NCBI RefSeq assembly: GCF_900343085.1
Contig: NZ_OPYI01000009.1
Coordinates: 43,194-107,193, forward strand
Direction of reading: 5' to 3'
From: Aedoeadaptatus coli
GTDB lineage: Bacteria > Bacillota > Clostridia > Tissierellales > Peptoniphilaceae
DNA length: 64,000 nucleotides
Part shown: piece by piece, positions 26,450 through 36,874 of the stretch
How positions within the stretch are numbered: the stretch's first letter is position 1
Layout of the letters: each line of letters starts with the position of its first letter
Program-made: the position numbers and the translations under genes
Notes under the pieces: generated by a model
Told to the model about the DNA's origin: nothing
The model's input: only the letters and a program-made list of their open reading frames with translations
The model's database searches: none

Positions 26450-27628
26450 ATGGACTTAAAACAATTGGACGTTCAGGGCAAGCGCGTCTTGGTGCGCGTG
26501 GATTTTAATGTGCCGGTAAAAGACGGCAAGGTGACGGACGTGACCCGCATCGAAGCGGCCCGCCCCACCATCGACTACCTGTTGGAAAATGGCGCAGCGG
26601 TGATTTTAATGAGCCACCGAGGCCGCCCCAAGGGCACCTACGACGAAGCTTTTTCCATGGAGCCCGTGTTGAAGGCGGCGGAAAAAGTGTTGGATCACAA
26701 GATCATTCCCATGTTCTCCGGCGCCGTGGTGGACGAAAATGTGCACCGCATGGCCCGGGAATTGAAGCCGGGTGAGATCGGTCTTTTGGAAAATCTGCGC
26801 TTCAGAAATGAAGAAAAGAAAAACGACGATGGCTTTTCCGAAGAGCTGGCCTCTCTCGCCGACTGCTACGTCAACGACGCCTTCGGCACGGCCCATCGCG
26901 CCCACGCATCCAATGTGGGCATCGTGAAGAAATTGCCCGCCGCACTGGGCTTTTTAATGGGCAAGGAAGTGCGGGTGCTTTCCGATTTAATCGAAAAACC
27001 CAAGCGTCCCTTTATGGCCATCTTAGGCGGCGCGAAGGTGAGCGATAAGATTTCCGTCATCGACAATTTAATGAATGTGGTGGACGAAATCTTTATCGTC
27101 GGCGCCATGGCCAATACCTTCCTCTTGGCGAAGGGCCACGACATGGGCGCATCCCTCGTGGAAGCCGACGAAGTGGATCACGCCAAGGAACTCATGGCCA
27201 AGGCCGAGAAAAAAGGCGTGGCGTTGAATCTCCCCGTGGATTTGGTCGTTGCCAAGGGCATCGACCAACCGAAGACCGCCCGCACCGCATCTTTAGATGA
27301 TATTAAGGCCGACGAAATGGCTTTGGATATCGGCGAAGAAACGGTGAAGGCCTACGGCGAAGGATTGAAAACCGCCAAGTCCGTCGTGTGGAACGGGCCG
27401 GCCGGGGTCTTTGAAACGGCGCCCTTCGACAAGGGAACCGTGGCCCTGGCGAAAATTCTCGGCGATCTGGATGCCGAAGTGGTCATCGGCGGCGGCGATT
27501 CCGCGGCGGCCATTAAGCAGGCGGGCCTGGAAGATAAGATGAGCCACATTTCCTCCGGCGGCGGCGCCAGCTTGGAATTTTTGGAAGGAAAAATCCTTCC
27601 CGCCATCGCCGTCATGGAAGAGGTGTAA
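26450..27628 (+). CDS. pgk: Phosphoglycerate kinase
   Basis: 392 residues, normal length. VRVDFNVP near the N-terminus, SHRGRPKG, the hinge region, and the C-terminal GGGDSAAAI and [10 protein letters not shown] nucleotide-site motifs are all present. It makes ATP from 1,3-bisphosphoglycerate. GGAGG precedes the ATG. One base separates its stop from the tpiA start. Confidence 0.97.
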   Translation: MDLKQLDVQGKRVLVRVDFNVPVKDGKVTDVTRIEAARPTIDYLLENGAAVILMSHRGRPKGTYDEAFSMEPVLKAAEKVLDHKIIPMFSGAVVDENVHRMARELKPGEIGLLENLRFRNEEKKNDDGFSEELASLADCYVNDAFGTAHRAHASNVGIVKKLPAALGFLMGKEVRVLSDLIEKPKRPFMAILGGAKVSDKISVIDNLMNVVDEIFIVGAMANTFLLAKGHDMGASLVEADEVDHAKELMAKAEKKGVALNLPVDLVVAKGIDQPKTARTASLDDIKADEMALDIGEETVKAYGEGLKTAKSVVWNGPAGVFETAPFDKGTVALAKILGDLDAEVVIGGGDSAAAIKQAGLEDKMSHISSGGGASLEFLEGKILPAIAVMEEV

Positions 27629-27629
27629 G

Positions 27630-28364
27630 ATGAGACGCTTGTTAATTGCGGGAAACTGGAAAATGAACACCACGGTAAGCGAAGGCGAAGCTTTGGCCGA
27701 AGCCCTTCGGGACGTGGACACAAATTCCGTTGACGTGCTCGTGGCCCCGCCCTTTACCCACATCGACCGGGTGGCGAGGGCACTTAATGGAACCGAGGTA
27801 TTCATCGGCGCGCAAAATGTCTCCGAAGACACTTACGGCGCCCACACCGGGGAGATCGCGGCGGAAATGCTCGCGGATCTTTCCGTGGACTACGTCATCG
27901 TGGGCCACAGCGAATGCCGGGGCCGCGGCGAAGAAGACGCCACCGTGGCGAAAAAAGCCGCCCGCGCATTGGAGGCGGGCCTTCTTCCTATTATCTGCTT
28001 CGGCGAAAGCGAAGAAGTTTACGGATCCGGTGAGCGAATCGACTTTTTGAAGAAACAAGTACAAGCTTCTCTTGCGGGAATTAAAGATTTAGATAAAATT
28101 ACTATGGCCTACGAGCCCATTTGGGCCATCGGCACGGGCAAGACCGCCGATGCCGCCGATGCCGACGCAGTGATCGGCGAGGTGCGGGCCGCTCTGGATC
28201 CCGCCATTCGCGACGATGTGCGGATTCTCTACGGCGGAAGCGTGAAGTCGTCCAATGTGGCGGGCTTCGTGGCGAAGGAAAACATCGACGGCGTTCTCGT
28301 CGGCGGCGCCAGCTTAAAGGCCGACGAATTTAAGGCCATCGTTCGGGAGGCGTCCCATGCCTAA
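27630..28364 (+). CDS. tpiA: Triose-phosphate isomerase
   Basis: 244 residues. Catalytic Lys11 (NWKMN), His93 (VGHSE) and Glu162 (YEPIWAIGTG) are intact. The segment after His93 reads HSECR where most enzymes have HSERR. It interconverts dihydroxyacetone phosphate and glyceraldehyde-3-phosphate. It overlaps gpmI by 8 bases and is tightly coupled to pgk. Confidence 0.97.
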   Translation: MRRLLIAGNWKMNTTVSEGEALAEALRDVDTNSVDVLVAPPFTHIDRVARALNGTEVFIGAQNVSEDTYGAHTGEIAAEMLADLSVDYVIVGHSECRGRGEEDATVAKKAARALEAGLLPIICFGESEEVYGSGERIDFLKKQVQASLAGIKDLDKITMAYEPIWAIGTGKTADAADADAVIGEVRAALDPAIRDDVRILYGGSVKSSNVAGFVAKENIDGVLVGGASLKADEFKAIVREASHA

Positions 28365-29868
28365 GCCCATGCTTTTGGCCATATTGGACGGCTTGGGCCT
28401 CGCCGACGCGGGGCCGAACAATGCTTTTTACATGGCTGAGACGCCCTTTTTAGACGACCTCATGGAAAAAGGCTACGGCAAGCTCGAGGCATCCGGCGAA
28501 GCCGTGGGGCTCCCCGCGGGGCAAATGGGCAATTCCGAAGTGGGCCACACGAACATCGGCGCCGGCCGCATCGTGTATCAGGAGCTCACCCGCATTACGA
28601 AAGATGCGAAGGACGGCACCTTGGCCGAAAACGTGGTGCTGAAAGAAGCCTTTGAAAAGGCGAAGGCGGGCGCCCTGCATTTGGTGGGCCTGCTTTCCGA
28701 CGGCGGCGTGCACTCCCATCGGGACCATCTCTACGCTCTGATTCAATTGGCGAAGGCGGCGGGTGTGGAAAAAATCTATATCCACGCGATCTTAGACGGC
28801 CGTGACGTGGCCCCTACGGCGGCGTGGGAAGAAGTAAAGGCCCTTCAGGCCAAGCTGGATGAATGGGGCGCCGGGGAGCTGGTGAGCCTCGTGGGCCGCT
28901 ACTACGCCATGGACCGAGACAATCGCTGGGAACGGGTGGAAAAAGCCTACGACCTCTTTACATCGGGCGCGGGCCGCGCCTATGCCGATGTTGATTCGGT
29001 CTTCGCCCTGTCCTACGCGGCGGACAACACCGACGAATTTTTCGAGCCCGCTTATCTTGAGCGGGACGGCAAGGCCGTGGGCCGCATGGAAGACGGCGAC
29101 GTGTTCCTGTTCTACAATTTCCGCCCGGACCGGGCCAGAGAAATCGTGCGCACCTTTGCCGACGAGGCCTTCGACCAATTCGAGCGAAAGATCTATCCTC
29201 ACATGCACGTGGTCACCATGATCGACTACGACGACACGATCCCCAACACCCACGTGATCTATCCCAAGGAAGAAATTAAAGACACCTTCGGCGAAGTTCT
29301 GTCGCGGGAAGGGCTGAAGCAACTGCGCATCGCCGAGACGGAAAAATACGCCCACGTCACCTTCTTTTTAAACGGCGGCAGGGAAAATCCCCTGAAAGGG
29401 GAGTACCGCATTTTAATTCCCTCGCCGAAAGTCGCCACCTACGATCTGGAACCGGGGATGCGGGCGGAGCTGGTGAGTACTCATTTAATCAACGCCATCG
29501 AAAAAGATTTGGCCGATGTTTACATCGTAAACTACGCCAATCCCGACATGGTTGGCCACACGGGAAATCTCGACGCGGCCATTCAAGCCGTGGGCGTGGT
29601 GGACAAATGTCTGGAATCCGTGGTGGAAGCTATTGGCAAAAAAGGCGGGCGGGCTTTGATTACGGCGGATCACGGCAATTGCGACGTGATGAAGGACGGG
29701 GCGGGAAATCCCGTCACCTCCCACACCACCAATCCCGTGTTCCTCATTCCCGTGGGATTTGAACGCGAACTGAATGACGGCGTCCTCGCCGACATCGCCC
29801 CCACCATGTTGGAGGAGCTGAATATAAAACAACCCGAGGCCATGACCGGCCGCAGTTTATGGAAATAA
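28357..29868 (+). CDS. gpmI: 2,3-bisphosphoglycerate-independent phosphoglycerate mutase
   Basis: 503 residues of the alkaline-phosphatase-like superfamily. The phospho-accepting Ser60 lies in GQMGNSEVGHTNIG, and metal-site segments LDGLG at the start and ADHGN near the end are present. It converts 3- to 2-phosphoglycerate and needs Mn. GGAGG inside tpiA serves the ATG. Confidence 0.97.
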   Translation: MPKPMLLAILDGLGLADAGPNNAFYMAETPFLDDLMEKGYGKLEASGEAVGLPAGQMGNSEVGHTNIGAGRIVYQELTRITKDAKDGTLAENVVLKEAFEKAKAGALHLVGLLSDGGVHSHRDHLYALIQLAKAAGVEKIYIHAILDGRDVAPTAAWEEVKALQAKLDEWGAGELVSLVGRYYAMDRDNRWERVEKAYDLFTSGAGRAYADVDSVFALSYAADNTDEFFEPAYLERDGKAVGRMEDGDVFLFYNFRPDRAREIVRTFADEAFDQFERKIYPHMHVVTMIDYDDTIPNTHVIYPKEEIKDTFGEVLSREGLKQLRIAETEKYAHVTFFLNGGRENPLKGEYRILIPSPKVATYDLEPGMRAELVSTHLINAIEKDLADVYIVNYANPDMVGHTGNLDAAIQAVGVVDKCLESVVEAIGKKGGRALITADHGNCDVMKDGAGNPVTSHTTNPVFLIPVGFERELNDGVLADIAPTMLEELNIKQPEAMTGRSLWK

Positions 29869-31155
<1,287 letters not shown>

Positions 31156-31164
31156 GAGGACATT

Positions 31165-31608
31165 ATGATTTTATATTTAATGCGACACGGCAAGGCGGAA
31201 GATGTGGCTTCCCGCGACGAAGAGCGCGCCTTGACCAAAGAAGGGATTTTTCAAGCGGAAGACACGGCGGAAGCCTTTTTGAGACGGGAATGGCCCCTGC
31301 CTCAAAAAATCATCGCCTCGGAATACAAGCGCGCCGTTCAAACGGCGGAAGTCATGGCGGAAAAACTGGGCGTTCACGACGTGAAGATCGTGAGCTACAA
31401 AGACGCCACCCGCTGGAGAAACATGAAGACCTATATTACCGACGAGCCCATTTTATTTATCGCCCATCAACCTTCTCTGGGTTATACCATCGAAGAGATC
31501 ACCGGTGAAGTGGTGGCCGTGCGAAAAGCGAGCCTCCACAAAATCGAATACGATCCCATCGTGGACAAGGGCGTTTACGTGGACAAAATCGAAAGGGTGA
31601 GATCGTGA
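31165..31608 (+). CDS. SixA-like histidine phosphatase
   Basis: 147 residues with the histidine-phosphatase RHGKAE motif (active His8) and a second His in FIAHQPSLG. The short length and lack of further domains match SixA, a phosphohistidine phosphatase. It follows eno by 9 bases and overlaps the glyoxalase start by 4 bases. Its target here is unknown; a phosphohistidine protein or a small phosphorylated metabolite are both possible. Confidence 0.82.
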   Translation: MILYLMRHGKAEDVASRDEERALTKEGIFQAEDTAEAFLRREWPLPQKIIASEYKRAVQTAEVMAEKLGVHDVKIVSYKDATRWRNMKTYITDEPILFIAHQPSLGYTIEEITGEVVAVRKASLHKIEYDPIVDKGVYVDKIERVRS

Positions 31609-31982
31609 ATTACGCCCATACCTGCATACGGGTAAAGGATCTGGAGGCTTCCATCGCCTTTTACGAAAAGGCCCTGGGCTATAAGGTGATGCGGGAAAAA
31701 GACCACTCCGCCGACGGCTTTAAGCTGGTGTATTTGGCCCTTGAAGGGGACAAGGCGGAGCTTGAGCTCACCTACAACATCGGCCACGGCGCCTACGACA
31801 TCGGCGACGGCTACGGCCACGTGGCCGTGGAAAGCGACGATCTGGAGGCGGACCATGCCCGCATGAAGGCGGAAGGCTTCGATGTCACGGAACTCATGGG
31901 CCTGCCCGGCGAAGCGCCCCGCTACTTTTTCGTCACGGATCCCGACGGCTACAAGACGGAAGTGATTCGCCGAGGGATTTAA
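31605..31982 (+). CDS. Glyoxalase I-like (lactoylglutathione lyase family)
   Basis: 125 residues of two vicinal-oxygen-chelate repeats. Metal ligands at the expected places: His5, Glu54 (ELELTYN), His72 (YGHVAV) and Glu119 (YKTEVI). The match to the Ni/Co-type bacterial enzyme is close. It would detoxify methylglyoxal, which forms from triose phosphates, so its place at the end of the glycolytic operon makes sense. It uses a GTG start in a GTGA overlap. Confidence 0.87.
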   Translation: MNYAHTCIRVKDLEASIAFYEKALGYKVMREKDHSADGFKLVYLALEGDKAELELTYNIGHGAYDIGDGYGHVAVESDDLEADHARMKAEGFDVTELMGLPGEAPRYFFVTDPDGYKTEVIRRGI

Positions 31983-31986
31983 GGAC

Positions 31987-32017
31987 AAAAGCCGCAAACC
32001 GTGGTTTGCGACGGCTT
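31987..32017 (+). other. Hairpin after the glycolytic operon
   Basis: A 13-bp inverted repeat with a 3-base bulge surrounds a 2-base loop. There is no T run, so it is either a weak terminator or a 3' end stabiliser. Confidence 0.5.
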
Positions 32018-32033
32018 TAAATATGATACAATA

Positions 32034-32092
32034 AGAACGCTCGGAGTGTATGCTCCCGGCGTTCTATTTGTATATAGAGGACGTAGGTCCTA
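32034..32092 (+). other. Tandem hairpins in the murA leader
   Basis: A strong hairpin (outer arms 32034-32040 and 32059-32065, inner 5-bp arm) is followed by a small one (AGGAC-N4-GTCCT, 32079-32092). Both lie between a -10-like TACAAT at 32027-32032 and the murA ribosome site at about 32113. Confidence 0.5.
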
Positions 32093-32126
32093 TAAATAAA
32101 TCAGCAGAAGTAAGGGGAGAATATTT

Positions 32127-33392
32127 TTGGAAAAAATCGTCGTGGAAAAAAGTCCCGCCCTCAAGGGGCGCGTGCGCATCAGCGGAGCGAAAAATGCGGC
32201 TCTGCCTATTTTGGCCGCCTGCCTTTTGGGTACGGAGGACATTTATTTAGAAGAAGTGCCTGAGCTTCAGGACGTGCACATTATGTGTCAGGTGCTGGAG
32301 GCCCTGGGCAGCGAAGTGGAGGTCTTGGGCAAAGGCAAGCTCAAGATAAATTCCGCGCATCTGAAGGAATACAAGACGCCTTTTGAATTGATGAATAAAA
32401 TGCGGGCCTCTTTTCTCGTCATGGGGCCACTGCTCGCCCGCATGGGCAAGACGGAAAACTCCCTCCCGGGGGGATGCTCCATCGGCGCGAGGCCCATCGA
32501 CTACCACTTAAAGGGCTTCCGCGCATTGGGGGCGGAGATTTACGAAGACATCGGAAACATTACGGCCTCCTGCGACGAACTCGTCGGCGAAAAGATCTAT
32601 CTGGACTTCCCCTCCGTGGGAGCTACAGAAAATATTATGATGGCGGCGGTCTTGGCCAAGGGTGAAACGATCATCGACAATGCGGCCAAGGAGCCGGAGA
32701 TCGTGGATCTTTCCAATTTCCTTCGAAAGCTCGGGGCGAAAGTTACCGGCGCCGGCACCTCCACCATTCGCATCGTCGGCGTGGACCGCTTGGGCGGCGC
32801 CCGCCACGCCATTATTCCCGACCGCATCGAAGCGGGCACCTTTATGGTGGCGGCGGCCATTACCGGCGGCGATGTGCTCGTGGAAAATGTCATTACCAAT
32901 CACATTAAGCCCGTCATCGCCAAGCTCAAGGAATCCGGCGCCCAAGTCATCGAAGAAGGGGAGAACGTCCGTGTCATCGGTCGGTCCCTTCCCGAGGCCA
33001 TCGACATTAAGACCCTGCCCTATCCCGGCTTTCCCACGGACATGCAGGCCCAGTTTATGGCCTATATGACTCAGTGCAAGGGCAGCAATGTGGCCATCGA
33101 AACGGTGTTTGAAAACCGCTTTATGCACGTGGAAGAATTTGAAAAAATGGGGGCCGATATAAAAATCGACGGCCGAAGCGCCGTGGTCATCGGTCCGAAG
33201 CGTCTTCACGGCGCCCACGTCCGCGCCAGCGATTTGCGCGCCGGTGCGGCACTGATCCTCGTGGGCCTCGTGGCGGAAGGCAAGACCCATATTCACGACA
33301 TCTACCACATCGATCGGGGCTACGAAGACATCGAAGAGAAATTCAGAAACCTCGGCGCCGTCATTTCCCGCGTGGAAAGTGAAGAGATATAA
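32127..33392 (+). CDS. murA: UDP-N-acetylglucosamine 1-carboxyvinyltransferase
   Basis: 421 residues, normal length. Catalytic Cys117 in PGGCSIGARP is the residue hit by fosfomycin, so the enzyme should be sensitive. The N-terminal SGAKNAALP and the C-terminal DLRAGAAL motifs are present. It adds enolpyruvate to UDP-GlcNAc, the first step of peptidoglycan synthesis. The start is TTG with a AGGGGAG site. It is preceded by a structured leader. Confidence 0.96.
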   Translation: MEKIVVEKSPALKGRVRISGAKNAALPILAACLLGTEDIYLEEVPELQDVHIMCQVLEALGSEVEVLGKGKLKINSAHLKEYKTPFELMNKMRASFLVMGPLLARMGKTENSLPGGCSIGARPIDYHLKGFRALGAEIYEDIGNITASCDELVGEKIYLDFPSVGATENIMMAAVLAKGETIIDNAAKEPEIVDLSNFLRKLGAKVTGAGTSTIRIVGVDRLGGARHAIIPDRIEAGTFMVAAAITGGDVLVENVITNHIKPVIAKLKESGAQVIEEGENVRVIGRSLPEAIDIKTLPYPGFPTDMQAQFMAYMTQCKGSNVAIETVFENRFMHVEEFEKMGADIKIDGRSAVVIGPKRLHGAHVRASDLRAGAALILVGLVAEGKTHIHDIYHIDRGYEDIEEKFRNLGAVISRVESEEI

Positions 33393-33400
33393 TAGAAATT

Positions 33401-33431
33401 TTGATTCCCTAACTTTTCTTTCGGGTATACT
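33401..33431 (+). promoter_or_regulatory. Candidate promoter of the oligopeptide transporter operon
   Basis: TTGATT (33401-33406) and TATACT (33426-33431) are separated by 19 bases, longer than ideal. The predicted start leaves a leader of about 50 bases. Confidence 0.4.
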
Positions 33432-33487
33432 TCACTCAAACCATGTACAGTCTTAACGAAACCATGATGAAAGGGAAGTGATCGCTT

Positions 33488-35023
33488 ATGAAGAAAAAAT
33501 TTGTGGCAGTTGCCCTGGCTATGACCATGCTGCTCACGGCCTGTGGCGGCGGTAGCGGCGGCACGAAGACGGCGGAAAAAGACAAAGATACCTTGGTCAT
33601 CGCCCAAGCCTCCGATGCCGAGTCCATGGATCCGACCATTCAAAACAGTATTTACGCCGAAAACATTATTAAGCAAATTTACGATCCTCTGGTGGTTCGT
33701 AAGCCTGACGGCACCATGGAAAATCGCCTGGCGGAATCCATCGAACAGCCCGACGACGTCACTTACGTGATCAAGCTGAAAGAAGGCGTGAAGTTTTCGA
33801 ACGGCGAGGACTTCACCTCCGAAGACGTGGCCTACACCTTAAACCGCGTGGCCCAATCGGACGCCTACGGTTATATTTTCGGCCAAATCGATCCGAACAG
33901 CTACGACACATCGGATCCCCACGTCATTAAATTCAAACTGAAGGCACCGGATGCCACCTTCACGGCGGCTCTGTCCCACCCGGCTGCATCCATGGTCGAT
34001 AAGACCACCACGGAAAAAGATCCGGAAGCGCTCGGAACCAATCCCGTGGGCACCGGCCCCTTTAAGCTTGACGACTGGAAGAAGCTGGACAACACCGCCC
34101 TCAGCTACAATGAAAACTACTGGGGCGAAAAGCCGGCCTTCACGAAAATGGTCTTCCGCATTATTCCGGAAGACGCCAACCGCGTCATCGAATTGGACAG
34201 CGGCCAGGCGGACATCGCCATGGAAGTTGCTCCCAACGACGCATCCAAAGTGGAAGAAAATGAAGATCTCGCCCTCTACACGAAGCTGGACAACTCCGTT
34301 CACTTTATCGGCCTCACCATGGATCGGGGCATTTTCAAGGATCCGAAGGCCAGAGAAGCCATGACCTACGCCTTGGATATGCAGGCCATTATCGACGCCG
34401 TATACATGGGCCACGGCAAGATCGCTACGGGACCTGTGAACCCGAACATTCCCTACTCCATTTCTGATTCCATTAAGCCCGAAAAGCGTGACATCGAAAA
34501 GGCCAAGGCCCTCTTGAAAGAAGCCGGGGTCAAGGAAGGGGATACGATCAAACTCTACGTTCACGACCAACAAGATCGCAAGGACATGGCCACGATCATT
34601 CAATCGCAATTGGCTGAAGTCGGCCTGAAGGTCGAAATCAACGCCATGGAATGGAACGCCTACATGTCCGCTCTGGGCAAGGCCGATCACGAACACGATA
34701 TGTTCATTATGAGTTGGTCGCCTTCCATTGTGGATCCCCACTATCCTCTCTACGCCACCTACGCCACGGCGAAAAAAGGCGTGGGCCCGAACTTTATGTT
34801 CTACGGCAATCCGGAACTTGACGCTTTAATCGAAAAGGGTCTCCGGGCGCCTGAAAATGAACGGGCGGCGGTCTACAAAGAAGCGCAAGAACTGGTTGTT
34901 AAAGAACATCCTGCCATCTTTGCCCTTTACGGCGAGCAAATTATCGGCGCGCAAAAGTATATTAAAAACTTCGAGCCCGATCCCTGCGGCAGCAACGAGT
35001 TTTACCACATTACGTTTGAATAA
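33488..35023 (+). CDS. Oligopeptide/dipeptide ABC transporter substrate-binding lipoprotein
   Basis: 511 residues. A lipoprotein signal peptide with lipobox LTAC (Cys19), a Gly/Ser linker, then the family-5 extracellular solute-binding fold (YDPLVVRKPDG near 65, the TNPVGTGPFKL motif near 185). It binds peptides or similar solutes outside the cell and delivers them to the permeases encoded next. First gene of a five-gene transporter operon. Confidence 0.92.
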   Translation: MKKKFVAVALAMTMLLTACGGGSGGTKTAEKDKDTLVIAQASDAESMDPTIQNSIYAENIIKQIYDPLVVRKPDGTMENRLAESIEQPDDVTYVIKLKEGVKFSNGEDFTSEDVAYTLNRVAQSDAYGYIFGQIDPNSYDTSDPHVIKFKLKAPDATFTAALSHPAASMVDKTTTEKDPEALGTNPVGTGPFKLDDWKKLDNTALSYNENYWGEKPAFTKMVFRIIPEDANRVIELDSGQADIAMEVAPNDASKVEENEDLALYTKLDNSVHFIGLTMDRGIFKDPKAREAMTYALDMQAIIDAVYMGHGKIATGPVNPNIPYSISDSIKPEKRDIEKAKALLKEAGVKEGDTIKLYVHDQQDRKDMATIIQSQLAEVGLKVEINAMEWNAYMSALGKADHEHDMFIMSWSPSIVDPHYPLYATYATAKKGVGPNFMFYGNPELDALIEKGLRAPENERAAVYKEAQELVVKEHPAIFALYGEQIIGAQKYIKNFEPDPCGSNEFYHITFE

Positions 35024-35032
35024 ACCACGACG

Positions 35033-35058
35033 ATAAAGGCTCCTTCGGGAGTCTTTAT
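35033..35058 (+). other. Intraoperonic hairpin after the solute-binding protein
   Basis: An 11-bp stem with a TTCG loop (one G-T pair) has no T run after it. It probably stabilises the upstream message or slows polymerase, so that more binding protein than permease is made. Confidence 0.65.
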
Positions 35059-35085
35059 TACATAAATGAATGGAAAGAGGAGAGC

Positions 35086-36012
35086 ATGAGCAAATTTATC
35101 CTTCGACGACTCCTACTCATGGTGCCCACCATGTTGGGCGTCAGCTTCATCATCTTCGGCCTCCTGTACCTGACCCCCGGCGACGCGGCAGTGGCAAAGT
35201 TGGGACAACAGGCGCCGCCGGAAGCCATCGAGGCCTACCGGGAAAAGCTCGGGCTGAACGATCCCTTTATCGTACAGTACGGCCGCTACATGAAAGGCGC
35301 CCTTCACGGGGATTTGGGCAAGAGCTACCTCTCCGGCGCCGACGTGGGAGATACCTTGCGGGAATACTTTCCCGCCACGGTAAAGCTCACGGTCTTTTCT
35401 CTGGCCGTGGCCGTGATCTTCGGGATTTTATTCGGCGTCTTAAGCGCCGTGTATAAGTATTCATGGATCGACAAGATCTCCATGTTTTTCGGCATGATCG
35501 GCCTCTCCATGCCCATCTTCTGGTCGGGAATGCTATTCATTCTCCTGTTTTCCGTAAAATTAGGTTGGCTGCCCTCCTCGGGGCTACGCTCCTTTAAACA
35601 TTTGATTTTGCCGGGCTTCGCTCTCGGCTTTCAATCCATGGCCGTCATCATGCGTCAAACCCGCTCCTCCATGTTGGAGGTGCTGAGCAGGGATTACATT
35701 CGCACGGCCCGCTCCAAGGGGCTCAGGGAACGCTACATTCTCTTCGTTCACGCCTTGAAAAACGCCATGATTCCCGTGCTCACCAGCGCCGGGCTTTTGA
35801 CCGGCTCCCTGATCGGCGGCAGCGTACTAACGGAAACCATCTTCTCCATCCCGGGCATCGGCCGCCACATGGTGCAAAGTATTTCCGCCATGGACTACCC
35901 CATGATTTTAGGGGCGGTGCTTTTGATTTCCCTTTCCTACTGCGTGCTCAATCTCATCGTGGACATTCTCTACGGCTTTTTAGATCCCCGCGTGCGCAGC
36001 CAGTACCAATAA
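35086..36012 (+). CDS. Oligopeptide/dipeptide ABC transporter permease, DppB-like
   Basis: 308 residues with six membrane helices. The N-terminal RRLLLMVPTMLGVSF and the cytoplasmic EAA loop (DYIRTARSKGLRERYI) are those of DppB/OppB permeases. It forms the membrane channel with the DppC-like subunit encoded next. GAGGAG precedes the ATG. Confidence 0.93.
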   Translation: MSKFILRRLLLMVPTMLGVSFIIFGLLYLTPGDAAVAKLGQQAPPEAIEAYREKLGLNDPFIVQYGRYMKGALHGDLGKSYLSGADVGDTLREYFPATVKLTVFSLAVAVIFGILFGVLSAVYKYSWIDKISMFFGMIGLSMPIFWSGMLFILLFSVKLGWLPSSGLRSFKHLILPGFALGFQSMAVIMRQTRSSMLEVLSRDYIRTARSKGLRERYILFVHALKNAMIPVLTSAGLLTGSLIGGSVLTETIFSIPGIGRHMVQSISAMDYPMILGAVLLISLSYCVLNLIVDILYGFLDPRVRSQYQ

Positions 36013-36021
36013 GGAGGCCCT

Positions 36022-36873
36022 ATGATTTCCAAACAATCCAGGTTCTACGACCTCCTTCGCCTGTTTAAGAAAAATAAAATGGCCGTCATGGGCTTTGTGA
36101 TTATCGCGGTGATGATTGCCGTGGCAATTTTTGCGCCCCTCATCGCCACCCAGGTGCCCTACGAACAAAATCTCGCCAACCGCTTCCAGTCGCCCTCGAG
36201 CCAACATTTCTTCGGCACGGATAATTTCGGCCGGGACATTTTTTCCAATGTGGTTTACGGGGCGCGGATTTCTCTCTTTATCGGCTTTCTCGCAACGATC
36301 CTCTCCGTGATCTTCGGCACCGTCATCGGCGCCGTGGCGGGCTTTTTCGGCGGCGGCGTGGACAATGTGCTTATGCGCCTCGTGGATATTATTCTCTCCA
36401 TCCCGTCCTTGATCTTAGCCATCGCCATTTCCACCGTACTGGGCACGGGGATTCGCAATTTGATTCTCGCCGTGTCCCTGTCGGGGATTACGAATTACGC
36501 CCGCATCGTTCGAGCCAGCGTGCTCTCGGTGAAGGAGCAGGAATACGTGGAGGCGGCGAAAATCGGCGGCGCTTCCAACTTCCGCCTGATCTTCCGCCAC
36601 ATTCTGCCCAACTGCTTGGGTCCCATCATCGTTCAGGCCACACTGGGCGTGGGCACCTCCATTTTGCAGGCGGCGAGCTTGAGCTTTATCGGCTTGGGCG
36701 TGCAACCGCCGACGCCGGAATGGGGCGGCATGCTTTCCCAAGGCAGAAGCTACATTCAAGACTATCCGCACATGACCATTTTCCCGGGTCTCGCCATCGC
36801 CCTCACGATTTTTTCTCTTAATCTTTTCGGCGACGGCTTGCGAGACGCGCTGGATGCAACGCAAAGGGGCTAA
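36022..36873 (+). CDS. Oligopeptide/dipeptide ABC transporter permease, DppC-like
   Basis: 283 residues. An N-terminal cytoplasmic tail, then six helices, with the FGTDNFGRDIFS motif and an EAA loop (EYVEAAKIGGASNFRLI) typical of DppC/OppC. It pairs with the DppB-like protein. AAGGAGG ribosome site. Confidence 0.93.
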   Translation: MISKQSRFYDLLRLFKKNKMAVMGFVIIAVMIAVAIFAPLIATQVPYEQNLANRFQSPSSQHFFGTDNFGRDIFSNVVYGARISLFIGFLATILSVIFGTVIGAVAGFFGGGVDNVLMRLVDIILSIPSLILAIAISTVLGTGIRNLILAVSLSGITNYARIVRASVLSVKEQEYVEAAKIGGASNFRLIFRHILPNCLGPIIVQATLGVGTSILQAASLSFIGLGVQPPTPEWGGMLSQGRSYIQDYPHMTIFPGLAIALTIFSLNLFGDGLRDALDATQRG

Positions 36874-36874
36874 T

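Noticed and set aside
32034..32092. Riboswitch or T-box before murA
   Set aside because: Only two simple hairpins are seen, with no T-box motif or known aptamer core.
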